From positions 191,970-255,969 of the forward strand of contig NZ_JBPSEH010000006.1 in NCBI RefSeq assembly GCF_051488685.1: a DNA stretch of 64,000 bases, given 5' to 3'. The number at the start of each line of letters is the position of its first letter. The first letter of the stretch is position 1. Source of the DNA: Melioribacter sp051488685 (GTDB lineage: Bacteria > Bacteroidota > Ignavibacteria > Ignavibacteriales > Melioribacteraceae). Shown piece by piece: positions 33,718 through 42,786 of the stretch. Position numbers and translations under genes: made by a program. The notes beneath the pieces were generated by a model. The model saw nothing but the letters and a program-made list of their open reading frames with translations, did no database searches and was not told where the DNA came from.

Positions 33718-35943
33718 ATGAAGAATATAATTTATCACTTTACACTGTTAGCAATAATTTATTCGAACATCGCGGCTCAAAACACAGGTACATTGAGAGG
33801 GCTGGTTACCGATTCGACAACTTCTGAGGCGCTGGCTTACTGTAATGTATTTTTGAAAGAATTGGGAATAGGTACGGCAAGCGATTCCAGAGGATATTTC
33901 CTGATTCCGTCTATACCAGCAAATCAAAATTTTACTTTGATAATTTCTTATATCGGCTATCATACCAAAAAGATAAATATTAAAATTTCTCCGAATAAAA
34001 TAACACATTACGACGTTCAACTTTTACCTTCCGAAATTGAACTGCAAGCAATTGAGAAAGTAGAAAAGCTCGTTGAAGAAAGCAGAACGGATATAAGTAT
34101 ACGCAGAATCTTAAGTCGGGATTTAGAATATCTTCCCAAAGGAGTCGAATCCGATTTATTCCGTTCTCTAAAATATCTTTCGGGTGTTCAATCGACCGGC
34201 GATGTTTCGGCACGGTTTTATGTAAGAGGCGGGGCAAGCAATCAGAATCTCATTTTAGTCGACGGAATTACACTCTACAATCCATTTCATGCACTCGGGC
34301 TTTTCAGTGTAATTGACCCGGATGTTATAAATAATATCGAATTTTATAAAGGTGGATTTGCTGCAAATTACGGAGGACGTATTTCGTCCGTCGTCGATAT
34401 CAAAACAAACGACGGTAATAAAAATCGATTTGGTGCAAAGGCAAGTGCAAGTTATTTGTCCACCAAATTATTCCTTGAAGGTCCATTGCCTCACGGCTCG
34501 TTTTTTTTGAGTGGTAGAAAAAGTTATTCAACCGAAATTCTTAAGAAATTCCTGGATAATCAAAATGTACCGGCGGACTTCTACGATCTATCCTTTAAAA
34601 TGAATTACTCGAATCAGGATTTTATACCGGGCAGTAAGTTTATTGTGAACGGATTTTTTAGCAGCGATAAAATTGATAATCCGGATCCTACAATAGAAGA
34701 TTTCGGATGGAAAAATAATTTGTTCGGTTTCAGATGGTTCTTTGTGGGCGATATTCCTCTTTTTCTTGAACTCGGTTTATCTTTAAGCAATTTCCAGGGC
34801 GAAGTTTTACCGCAGTTGAGCTCACTCAGTAAATCGAGAAATGAAATTAACGATATTTCGATGAAAATGGATCTGACTTATATTTTCAATTCAAAGGACG
34901 AGTTGGGTGTAGGATTTCATATTAATCAAATAAATACAAATTTGTTTATTGAAAACAGGATTGACGAGGATACAGATATTAATAACAAAGGCACAGATAT
35001 TTCACTTTACACCAAATATAAAATCTTGAGATTCGATAACTTCGCAATTGATGCGGGGCTCCGATTTAATCTTGCATCGGTTTCACCAAACAAAGAGAAA
35101 ATCTTTATTGAACCAAGATTAAATGCATTTTATACATTCTGGAATTTTCTGACGGTTAAAGGCGCGTGGGGCATTTATCAACAAACATTGACAACGGTCT
35201 CAGATGAAGACGAAATTATAAATATATTCGAACCATGGATTATTACTCCAGCGTATCTTCCGCCGGCAAAAGCTATGCATGCAATATTTGGTGTTGAGTT
35301 TGATAACGGAAATTTCTGGAAATTCGGCGTTGAATCGTACTATAAAACTGTGAATAACTTGCCAGTATTAAACAAAGATAAAATTTATGCGACGGACAAC
35401 GATTTTAAAGCAGGTGAGGGTGAATCGTATGGTCTGGAAGTTAACGCATCGATCACAACATCGAGTGTCAAACTAACCACTTCTTACACACACGCTTATG
35501 CCTACAAAGTAATCGACGGGAAAAGATATTATCCGCGTTACGATACACGACATAATTTTAATGTTATGCTGGACATCGATTTTGGTAATAGCTGGCATAC
35601 AAGTATTATATGGGTTTACTCATCAGGTCTTCCTTTTACTGAAATTCTCGGTTATTACGACAAACTTTATCTCGATAATTTCTTCGATTCGTGGAATTAC
35701 AATGATCCCCGAAAACCTTATACATTAATTGGCATTCAAAATCTTGGAAGATTACCAGACTATCACAGACTCGATTTAAATATTTCTAAAAAGTTCATTT
35801 TTCCTTTTATGAATTTATACCTCGATTTCAATATTGTTAATCTTTACGACAGAGCTAATATTTTTTATTTCAAAAAGGATACCGGGGAAAGAGTCAATAT
35901 GCTGCCGTTTCTTCCCACTTTCTCACTTAAGGTGGAATTATGA
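33718..35943 (+). CDS. TonB-dependent outer-membrane receptor
   Basis: 741 residues from ATG 33718, which starts a clean signal peptide (1-20, ending SNIAAQ); a longer frame from 33622 runs back through the terminator and is rejected. A carboxypeptidase-D-like domain occupies about 22-115 (GTLRGLVTDSTTSEALAYCN). The plug spans about 140-240 with FYVRGGASNQNLILVDGITL, and the barrel runs to the end. The receptor is co-transcribed with a DUF4249 lipoprotein (stop and start overlap) and a PEGA/propeller lipoprotein. Receptor-DUF4249 pairs are widespread in Bacteroidota; their ligands are mostly unknown. Confidence 0.92.
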   Translation: MKNIIYHFTLLAIIYSNIAAQNTGTLRGLVTDSTTSEALAYCNVFLKELGIGTASDSRGYFLIPSIPANQNFTLIISYIGYHTKKINIKISPNKITHYDVQLLPSEIELQAIEKVEKLVEESRTDISIRRILSRDLEYLPKGVESDLFRSLKYLSGVQSTGDVSARFYVRGGASNQNLILVDGITLYNPFHALGLFSVIDPDVINNIEFYKGGFAANYGGRISSVVDIKTNDGNKNRFGAKASASYLSTKLFLEGPLPHGSFFLSGRKSYSTEILKKFLDNQNVPADFYDLSFKMNYSNQDFIPGSKFIVNGFFSSDKIDNPDPTIEDFGWKNNLFGFRWFFVGDIPLFLELGLSLSNFQGEVLPQLSSLSKSRNEINDISMKMDLTYIFNSKDELGVGFHINQINTNLFIENRIDEDTDINNKGTDISLYTKYKILRFDNFAIDAGLRFNLASVSPNKEKIFIEPRLNAFYTFWNFLTVKGAWGIYQQTLTTVSDEDEIINIFEPWIITPAYLPPAKAMHAIFGVEFDNGNFWKFGVESYYKTVNNLPVLNKDKIYATDNDFKAGEGESYGLEVNASITTSSVKLTTSYTHAYAYKVIDGKRYYPRYDTRHNFNVMLDIDFGNSWHTSIIWVYSSGLPFTEILGYYDKLYLDNFFDSWNYNDPRKPYTLIGIQNLGRLPDYHRLDLNISKKFIFPFMNLYLDFNIVNLYDRANIFYFKKDTGERVNMLPFLPTFSLKVEL

Positions 35944-36911
35944 AAATGAAATTTTTTTATTTGATGTTGATTTTATTCATGCTAACTATTCTATCTTGCA
36001 ACGATGCCTTCAACCCATACGGAGATTTAAAAGAAAAATATGTTCTGAATTGCATTGTTAGAGCCGATACAAATTATCAGGTGGCGTTATTATCGAAAAG
36101 TTACATCTCAGAAAATTTTGATCCATACTCTAATACGGAGGATAAATCGATACAAAATGCACTGGTCAGGTTATGGAGTGGAAATGACAATGTCGTAATT
36201 CTGAAAGATACGATTGTTGAGCGCGCGCCTGATGACAAATACAAATCTCCTTACAGAATTTATTATGCTGAGAATTTTAAACCAGTAGCCGGTCAGCCGC
36301 TTGAAATCGAAGCAATACTTCCTGACGGAAGGGTTTTATCTTCGTCCACAACAGTTCCTCAACAAATAACATTCAGCGGAGCTTTGTCGGATACTCTTAT
36401 TCCTCCCAAAAAAGGTGATTACATTCAGGTCGTCTGGAACAGCAATCAAACCAAACCGGTCTTTGTGGTAAGATTGGGTATTTACTATTTTAAGCACGAA
36501 GGCGGTACGAAAAAAAGATATATTTATGTGGTGCCGCACAGTTATGTCGAATACGAGGGCAAATTTGTACCTGACTATCCGGAGCCAATAACTCAAAGTC
36601 GTTTCAGTTATGATATGACAACAATTGATAAAGCGATGAAACTTCTTTCGGAAGGAGAATCTGACAAGAGCAAATTTGAAATACTGAGTTGCATTCTGGA
36701 GGTAATTGCACTCGACGAAAATTTGAGCATTTACTACAACACCACCGCAAATGCCGACAATGCTTTTTCCGTAAAACTCGACGAAAAAGATTATTCAAAT
36801 ATTAAAGGTGGATATGGCGTTTTTGGTGCTTATAATCGGAATTACTATGTACTCCGATTTACACACGATTATATCAGGTCATTTGGTTACATACCAGGAT
36901 TGAAAGAATGA
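35940..36911 (+). CDS. DUF4249-family outer-membrane lipoprotein
   Basis: 323 residues. Lipoprotein signal with lipobox LTILSC (Cys20). The body begins EKYVLNCIVRADTNYQVALL and contains the beta-rich pattern of DUF4249, including an SSSTTVPQQITFSG segment typical of the family. Its start overlaps the receptor stop by four bases, and its stop overlaps the next start, so the three proteins are translationally coupled. It probably sits with the receptor as a surface or periplasmic partner. The biochemical function of DUF4249 is unknown. Confidence 0.85.
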   Translation: MKMKFFYLMLILFMLTILSCNDAFNPYGDLKEKYVLNCIVRADTNYQVALLSKSYISENFDPYSNTEDKSIQNALVRLWSGNDNVVILKDTIVERAPDDKYKSPYRIYYAENFKPVAGQPLEIEAILPDGRVLSSSTTVPQQITFSGALSDTLIPPKKGDYIQVVWNSNQTKPVFVVRLGIYYFKHEGGTKKRYIYVVPHSYVEYEGKFVPDYPEPITQSRFSYDMTTIDKAMKLLSEGESDKSKFEILSCILEVIALDENLSIYYNTTANADNAFSVKLDEKDYSNIKGGYGVFGAYNRNYYVLRFTHDYIRSFGYIPGLKE

Positions 36912-38365
36912 AAAGTTTCATCAAATTATTGTCAGCTTTACTGCTGCTCAACATTTTTATTTCATGCAATAGGGAAGTTTACACAGGTTCAACAGAACCA
37001 CTAATTTTATCTAAAAGCAAGGTAATTCTGGATAGTAAACCGGATTCAGCTCTTATTTATATCGACGGCAAAAATTCGGGATTTGTAACTCCCGACACTA
37101 TTAAAGGATTGTCAGAAGGTTTGCACTATGTTACTTTGAAAAAAGACTTGTTCAAAGATACAACTTTTGCAGTCCAACTTGGTTATGCTGAAAGTAAGTC
37201 TATTTATATTGACTTTTATCAGAATCCAATAAATTTCGGAACTATTTATGTTAATAGTAATCCGGCTGGAGCTTTAATTTATCTGAATAACAAAAATACC
37301 GGATTCGTAACACCAAAATATATAACTGATTTATTAGTAGGTGAATATAAATTGAGGTGCGATTTGCCACTGCATCGTTCAGATAGTACAATTGTAAAGG
37401 TAACTTATAATAAAATACAATACGTTAATTTCAAGCTGGACGATACAAGTAAATGGGTTAATTATAATCTCAGTAATTCAGATTTGACAAGCAACCACCT
37501 TTCTTGCCTGGCTGTAGATGCTAATAATGTTTGGGTCGGAACAAGAGACAAAGGAATTGTAAGGATTCACGGTAATAAATTTGACATTTTTCAGACATCA
37601 AATTCTCAGCTCAAATATAACTTTATCAATCATCTTTACATACACAACAATGAATTGTACGTGGCGACAAGTGGCAGCCTTCAAAAATACGACGGTGTAT
37701 CGTGGGTCGACCTTACTTCAAAATTACCCGATTCATACGTTACCAGCATTATTTTCGATAAGAATGATGTAATGTGGATCGGTACTCAAAAAGGTTTGGT
37801 AAGATACGATGGAACGGTCTGGAAAATTTTTGATAGAAGCTCCGGAATGTCGAGCGATTTTGTAACTGGAATTGCAGTTGACAATTTTAATAACATCTGG
37901 GTGGCAACAAACAGCGCTGGAGTAAATATGTATGACGGCAACAAATGGAAAGTTTATGATATGTCGAATATGAATCTAAGTGAAAATCTTGGAAATTCAA
38001 TAAAAGATATTGCGTGTGATAAAGAAGGTTATGTTTATGTGGCTCATGTCTGTAGCCCCGAAAAAGGCGAATTAGGGGGATTGACAAGATTCAAAAACGG
38101 CACCTGGGAACAGGTGGAGCTTGTCGGCGTGCCCTCGAATTTTGTTGAGTCAATTTATATAGACGAGGAAGGGAATAAATGGATCGGTACTAAAAACGGA
38201 TTGACTAAATTCAGAACCAATCCTTTAGACGGATATTTCTTTAATACCTCGAATTCAAAATTGCTTGCAAGCCAGGTCGTCGATATCAAAATTGCTGCCG
38301 ACGGTAATTTGTGGATAGCTACTTTTGGAGGAGGACTGGCAAAAGTAAAAAAGGGTAACTTTTAA
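36908..38365 (+). CDS. Lipoprotein with two PEGA domains and a beta-propeller
   Basis: 485 residues. Lipobox FISC with Cys20. Two PEGA domains, about 38-105 and 108-178, share the pattern ALIYIDGKNSGFVTP / ALIYLNNKNTGFVTP. From about 185 to the end, repeated WVGT-, WIGT- and WVATN-type blades form a propeller like that of two-component-regulator-propeller proteins (for example VWVGTRDKGIVRI, MWIGTQKGLVRY, KWIGTKNGLTKF). There is no kinase domain, so it is a free surface or periplasmic binding protein. PEGA domains may bind carbohydrate or peptidoglycan. It is the third gene of the receptor operon and converges on citF with a two-base gap and no visible terminator. Confidence 0.88.
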   Translation: MKSFIKLLSALLLLNIFISCNREVYTGSTEPLILSKSKVILDSKPDSALIYIDGKNSGFVTPDTIKGLSEGLHYVTLKKDLFKDTTFAVQLGYAESKSIYIDFYQNPINFGTIYVNSNPAGALIYLNNKNTGFVTPKYITDLLVGEYKLRCDLPLHRSDSTIVKVTYNKIQYVNFKLDDTSKWVNYNLSNSDLTSNHLSCLAVDANNVWVGTRDKGIVRIHGNKFDIFQTSNSQLKYNFINHLYIHNNELYVATSGSLQKYDGVSWVDLTSKLPDSYVTSIIFDKNDVMWIGTQKGLVRYDGTVWKIFDRSSGMSSDFVTGIAVDNFNNIWVATNSAGVNMYDGNKWKVYDMSNMNLSENLGNSIKDIACDKEGYVYVAHVCSPEKGELGGLTRFKNGTWEQVELVGVPSNFVESIYIDEEGNKWIGTKNGLTKFRTNPLDGYFFNTSNSKLLASQVVDIKIAADGNLWIATFGGGLAKVKKGNF

Positions 38366-38367
38366 AT

Positions 38368-39921
38368 TTATTCGGTTACCCTATAAACTGAATCCAGTAA
38401 AGTCCCATCTACCCACTTAACGACGGCAACTACTTTTCGTCTGTCGATTCTGGGCTTTTCAGGTTTACCGCATATTTCATATACTTCTTTTTGAATTTCG
38501 GCAATTGAACGTATTGGCAGAGAACTATTCTTTACTTTTTTTATTAAATCAGTTCTCTTTGGATTAATAGCAATACCACGTTCTGTAATTACGACATCGA
38601 TTAAATCTCCTGGACCGCACAATGTTGTTACATTGTCGACAATTATAGGAATCCTGTCTCTGAAAGATGGCACTGCCAAAATCGTGCAACCCGCATAAAG
38701 ACAATTCTGCCATCCACCTATTCCATGCAATAATAATCCATCTGAATGCGTGACTACATTGGCATTGAAATTTATATCTACCTCTGTTGCTCCTAAAACA
38801 ACGGCGTCTACCATCGATGCAAAATTCCCTTTGCCATGAAAATTATAACTCGTAAATGGAGAGGTCATAATGTGCCTGGGATTTTCTCTCATAGAACGTA
38901 CGCCTTCCAGATCAAATGTTTGACCATCGAGGATGTAATCAGTCAAACCTTCTTCGAGTAATTCTACTAAATATTTAGTTGAACCACCTCTAACAAATCG
39001 TGCTTTAATATTTTTTTGTTTCATTTTTTCTTTTAGAAATGGTATAAATGCCAGACTTGTACCGCCAGCGCCGGCCTGGAACGAAAATCCGTCTCTTAAA
39101 ATTCCTGCTACGTCCATAAATTCTGCCACATATTCGGCTATTAGAAGTCGATCTGGACTTTTAGTTATTTCAGTCGTACCGCTTACTATTTTAGAAGGAT
39201 CGCCTATTGTATCAACGACCACGACATAATCGACATTGTTGCCAGAAATTTGCCATGGTGTACAGGGGAAATCAACAAGATTATCGGTGACAATTATTAC
39301 TTTATCTGCATAGATCGAGTCTGCCAGCGCAAATCCCAAACCGCCGCAAGCAGATTTTCCGTATAATCCGTTAGCATTTCCAAACATATCCGCTGCAGGA
39401 GCGGCAATTACCGCAATATCAATATGTACTTCGCCATCCTGGATTGCCTGATACCTTCCGCCGTGAGAACGTAAGACACCGGTTCCTTTCATCTTTCCCA
39501 TACTGGCGTATTTCCCCAGCGGTCCGTTTAATGAACCTTCAATATGGTGAATTGTTCCGTCCTCAAGATACTTGATTAAATATTCATGGCAGGGGAAAGA
39601 TGCGCTCGGAAACCATGTAATATTTTTGATGCCCATTGAATGGACAACATCGAATAAGTAATTTGTAACCATATCGCCGTTTCGAAGGTGATGATGGGTT
39701 GAAATTGTCATGCCGTCTTTTAATCCCGACAATTCGAGAGCTTTCTTCAAGTTTCGTACAACTTTATTGCCGTCTTTAGGATAATCCGCACAGGAGGGAA
39801 TGGGTGGAGCGGCTTTTCTGCCTTTTGGTTCGTATTTATCGATGCCTTTAAATGGTACCTGCTTTATTCCGTTTACATACAACGGTACATATCTACCAAC
39901 TTTGTTTTTTATCATTTTCAT
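38368..39921 (-). CDS. citF: Citrate lyase alpha subunit-like protein
   Basis: 517 residues, normal for CitF (about 505-520). CitF transfers the acetyl-carrier thioester to the substrate acid, forming citryl-ACP and releasing acetate. Family features are continuous over the length: STHHHLRNGDMVTNYLFDVV near the N-terminus, the glycine motif FQAGAGGTSLAF (about 280-291), RGGSTKYLVELLEEGL and HGIGGWQNCLYAGCTILAVP. The ATG at 39921 overlaps the stop of the CitDE fusion, so the subunits are coupled. Citramalate lyase uses the same fold, so the substrate (citrate, citramalate, homocitrate) is not fixed by sequence. Confidence 0.93.
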   Translation of the reverse strand: MKMIKNKVGRYVPLYVNGIKQVPFKGIDKYEPKGRKAAPPIPSCADYPKDGNKVVRNLKKALELSGLKDGMTISTHHHLRNGDMVTNYLFDVVHSMGIKNITWFPSASFPCHEYLIKYLEDGTIHHIEGSLNGPLGKYASMGKMKGTGVLRSHGGRYQAIQDGEVHIDIAVIAAPAADMFGNANGLYGKSACGGLGFALADSIYADKVIIVTDNLVDFPCTPWQISGNNVDYVVVVDTIGDPSKIVSGTTEITKSPDRLLIAEYVAEFMDVAGILRDGFSFQAGAGGTSLAFIPFLKEKMKQKNIKARFVRGGSTKYLVELLEEGLTDYILDGQTFDLEGVRSMRENPRHIMTSPFTSYNFHGKGNFASMVDAVVLGATEVDINFNANVVTHSDGLLLHGIGGWQNCLYAGCTILAVPSFRDRIPIIVDNVTTLCGPGDLIDVVITERGIAINPKRTDLIKKVKNSSLPIRSIAEIQKEVYEICGKPEKPRIDRRKVVAVVKWVDGTLLDSVYRVTE

Positions 39922-41129
39922 AGCTCTTCTAAATTTAGTTTTGCTGATTCTAATATTTTTAATGCCCGCTTGACTACAGGGGGATCAATCATTTTACTTC
40001 CTATTGAAATAACACTAAGATTTTTTCTTTTAGCTTCGTTGTATGCCTCTACTATTATTCTTGCCTTTTCAATTTCAGAAGGAGTTGGTGCAAAAGCTTG
40101 ATGAACGATTTTTATCTGTCTTGGATGTATACATCCTTTGCCTTCGAATCCGAGAGCTTTCGATTCCAGGCAACTCTTTAGAAGACCCTCTGTATTCCCA
40201 ACGTCTGAATAAACAGAATCGATGGCTTGAATACCAGCAGCTCTGGCAGCATTTACTATTGTAGAGCGTGCATAAAAACTTTCTAAACCCGCTTCTGTTC
40301 TTTGAACGCCAATGTCCGCTGTATAATCTTCGAGACCAATAGTTAAGGCACATATACTTGTAGATGCCGAAGCAATTTCGTATGCATTGATAACGCCCAT
40401 TGCGCTTTCTATAATCGGCATTAGAAAAATATCATTATGAATATTTTTTTCTTTCTTAATGGACGTGATTTCTTCTTCAATTTTTAAGACAGTCTCTTTA
40501 GATTCACATTTGGGAATAAGAATTACATGAACGTTATGTGGAACAATCGATTTTAAATCTTCGATACCAAGTGGAAGTTGATTTATCCTGACCATCTTTT
40601 CGGCGCCGTAAAAATTGAGAGCACGCAATGCATTTCTTACCAAAATTCGAGCTGCATCTTTTTCGGAAGGATGTACGCTGTCTTCGAGATCGAGAATAAT
40701 TCCATCAGGTTTATGAAGTCCCGCATTGATATGAAACTTCGGTTCGTTGCCGGGTAAATAAAGTCGGCTTCTTCTTATTCTGTCTTTTGAAGTCGGTGTA
40801 ATTAATTCTTTTTTAAGAGGGAAGAGAAATTCTCTCGTTTCATTTTTGAAAATTCTTTTATATGCGGTTTCGAATCGTGCAGCTATTGTATAAGGAAGAG
40901 CTCCGAAATCTTCAATCTCAATTTCAGCGCCGTTTAAATCGTAAAACGCTGAAATTTTGCGAAGCAATTTTTCGATGTCAACGCTGTAGAGTTTTTCAAC
41001 TTTGCTTTTCAATTTAATGGTTAATTTTCTACTTCGATGTAATTTTTTTATTGTTATATGACAGTCCGAACGTGTTTTATCGGACCTGTTACCAGCCGAA
41101 GCTATATCGGATACAATTTGTGTTTTCAT
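39918..41129 (-). CDS. Fused citrate lyase gamma-beta (CitD-CitE) protein
   Basis: 403 residues from ATG 41129; a TTG at 41141 overlaps the upstream stop. Residues about 1-92 match CitD, the acyl carrier: TRSDCHITI aligns with the carrier's ESGDVMIRI region (candidate prosthetic-group Ser21), and KVEKLYSVDIEKLL and IEIEDFGALPYTIAARFETA correspond to the rest. Residues about 118-400 are CitE: RSRLYLPGNEPKFHINAG, DGIILDLEDSVHPSEKD, and IGLEDYTADIG. Normally the two are separate genes. The fusion places carrier and lyase in one chain beside CitF. No citC, citX or citG maturation genes are in the window. Confidence 0.85.
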   Translation of the reverse strand: MKTQIVSDIASAGNRSDKTRSDCHITIKKLHRSRKLTIKLKSKVEKLYSVDIEKLLRKISAFYDLNGAEIEIEDFGALPYTIAARFETAYKRIFKNETREFLFPLKKELITPTSKDRIRRSRLYLPGNEPKFHINAGLHKPDGIILDLEDSVHPSEKDAARILVRNALRALNFYGAEKMVRINQLPLGIEDLKSIVPHNVHVILIPKCESKETVLKIEEEITSIKKEKNIHNDIFLMPIIESAMGVINAYEIASASTSICALTIGLEDYTADIGVQRTEAGLESFYARSTIVNAARAAGIQAIDSVYSDVGNTEGLLKSCLESKALGFEGKGCIHPRQIKIVHQAFAPTPSEIEKARIIVEAYNEAKRKNLSVISIGSKMIDPPVVKRALKILESAKLNLEEL

Positions 41130-41133
41130 AGAA

Positions 41134-42567
41134 CTACACAATTAAGTTATTCATGAATTTAGTTGCTTCCATCTTTTCACAATTATAAACAAGCTCTTTT
41201 ATTTCTTTTTGTTTTTGAGTGCTCAATACTTTTGAAGAAAGACTATTGAATTTTGTCTCCAGTTCATCGTCGGTCATCGGATTTTGGGGATGTCCTTTGG
41301 GATATTCGAGATATTCTGAATATTCTTTCCCGTCTTTAGTAACAATACTAACTTTTGATGGTTGTTTTTCGGGAAACAATTTTTCAAATTCATGCGATGC
41401 TACTCCCTCAATTTTATCAATAATCGACCATATACGCGGGTCTTTGATTTTTTCTTCCGAAAATGAATCGGTTGTAATTTTCCTGTCGACTATTGCCACG
41501 GCAATACAGTAAGGCAATGAATGGTCGGCTGTTTCTCTCGATTTCGGTTTGTATTTCTGCGGATCGAACAGGATATCGCAAACGCGCGCAATTGTTGTAA
41601 CAGTTATCTTTTCAATTTCTTCGGGTTGAATGTCATATTTGTTTACAATCGATAGAACAGCGGAAATGTGGGTGTGAGTTAATGCTTCGGTAGGAAAAGC
41701 TTTCATGCTGCATTCGAGGATTTTATATCTTGTCCCTAAGTCGTTAAAAAGATTTTCAATCTTCCATTGCCATTCGCCGTAACTTTCCAAACCAGGTATA
41801 GAGACTGGTTTACTTTTTCTCGATTTATAATCCCAGCCGAGCATGCAATCGAATAGACCTTCCTTACCTTCGAAAATAAATTCAGGTCCGCTGAAGCCCT
41901 CTTTGGCAAGGAAACTGGAGATTACTCCGTTAAAAACAGCCATTGGATCCACTGTATTTTTCATCATCGATAGTTGTCCCGAAGCCGGCGCACCAGAAGT
42001 AAAATTATGAGAACCGTTAATGCCGATAGCATTTACCATCTGATCGACGTCCAGATTGAGCAACTTACCTGCGACTATAGGTGAAACAAACTGAGTTAAA
42101 GTGGCATGGTGCCATTTGCGTTCTCTAATACCTGGGAAAGCAATTTCGCAAAGACGTTGTTCGAATTCGTATCCCAGTACTATTGCAGTCAAAACAGATT
42201 TCATGCTAGCGTTCGAAAATTCCCCGACAGCCAGCGCTGCGGGAATCAAATCCGACGGATGCGACGGATCTTGTTTCCAGTAAATGTCGTTAAAGTCGAG
42301 TGACCGAATCATTTGAGAATTTACAAAAGCAGCATGAGCCGATGGAAGTTTGTCACCGAAAGCTATAACCGTTGATTCCTGCCTTCCGCCGATATTTCGA
42401 AAATAATTCCTTATGATATTAACGTCTTTAGTTTCGTAAGCACCGTATGCGCATCCGATTGAATCGTACAAATAACGCTTGGCTTCGTAAATAACCTCTG
42501 CCGGTATGTCTTCGTATTTTAAATCAATGGCAAATTCGGAAATAATTCGTGAAACGGATTTTTCCAT
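41134..42567 (-). CDS. MmgE/PrpD family protein
   Basis: 477 residues, full length for the family, which includes 2-methylcitrate dehydratase and cis-aconitate decarboxylase. Family landmarks: YDSIGCAYGAYETKDV near the N-terminus, RSLDFNDIYWKQDPSHPSDL (conserved Asp/His region, about 86-105), LGYEFEQRLCEIA, and a C-terminal domain with ADHSLPYCIAVAI. It acts on a tricarboxylic or methyl-tricarboxylic acid; the direction (dehydration, hydration or decarboxylation) is not readable. It is followed by the CitDE fusion after four bases and preceded by a 219-bp gap. Confidence 0.9.
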   Translation of the reverse strand: MEKSVSRIISEFAIDLKYEDIPAEVIYEAKRYLYDSIGCAYGAYETKDVNIIRNYFRNIGGRQESTVIAFGDKLPSAHAAFVNSQMIRSLDFNDIYWKQDPSHPSDLIPAALAVGEFSNASMKSVLTAIVLGYEFEQRLCEIAFPGIRERKWHHATLTQFVSPIVAGKLLNLDVDQMVNAIGINGSHNFTSGAPASGQLSMMKNTVDPMAVFNGVISSFLAKEGFSGPEFIFEGKEGLFDCMLGWDYKSRKSKPVSIPGLESYGEWQWKIENLFNDLGTRYKILECSMKAFPTEALTHTHISAVLSIVNKYDIQPEEIEKITVTTIARVCDILFDPQKYKPKSRETADHSLPYCIAVAIVDRKITTDSFSEEKIKDPRIWSIIDKIEGVASHEFEKLFPEKQPSKVSIVTKDGKEYSEYLEYPKGHPQNPMTDDELETKFNSLSSKVLSTQKQKEIKELVYNCEKMEATKFMNNLIV

Positions 42568-42703
42568 AATATATTCCTTATGTAATTAATAATTGAAGAT
42601 ATAGCGAAAGCGAAGGATTATTTATTTTGCCAGTTGGTTTCGTATAGCTTGGGGAGGTTTAGGTAAGGATAATAATTTTTTGAAGTTATTTTTCTTAGTT
42701 TAT

Positions 42704-42764
42704 GCATAATTACTTATGCTTTTCTTTTGCATTAAATTATCACTTTTATTTCTAAAAGAAAAGC
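42704..42764. promoter_or_regulatory. Inverted repeats in the aconitase-prpD gap
   Basis: GCTTTTCTTTT (42718-42728) and AAAAGAAAAGC (42754-42764) form a perfect 11-bp stem with a 25-nt loop. A smaller palindrome GCATAA-TTAC-TTATGC (42704-42719) shares its edge. They lie in the only long gap (219 bp) of the cluster and may terminate the upstream unit or serve as an operator for the prpD-citDE-citF unit. Confidence 0.4.
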
Positions 42765-42786
42765 GATAAAGAATAATTCGATATAC

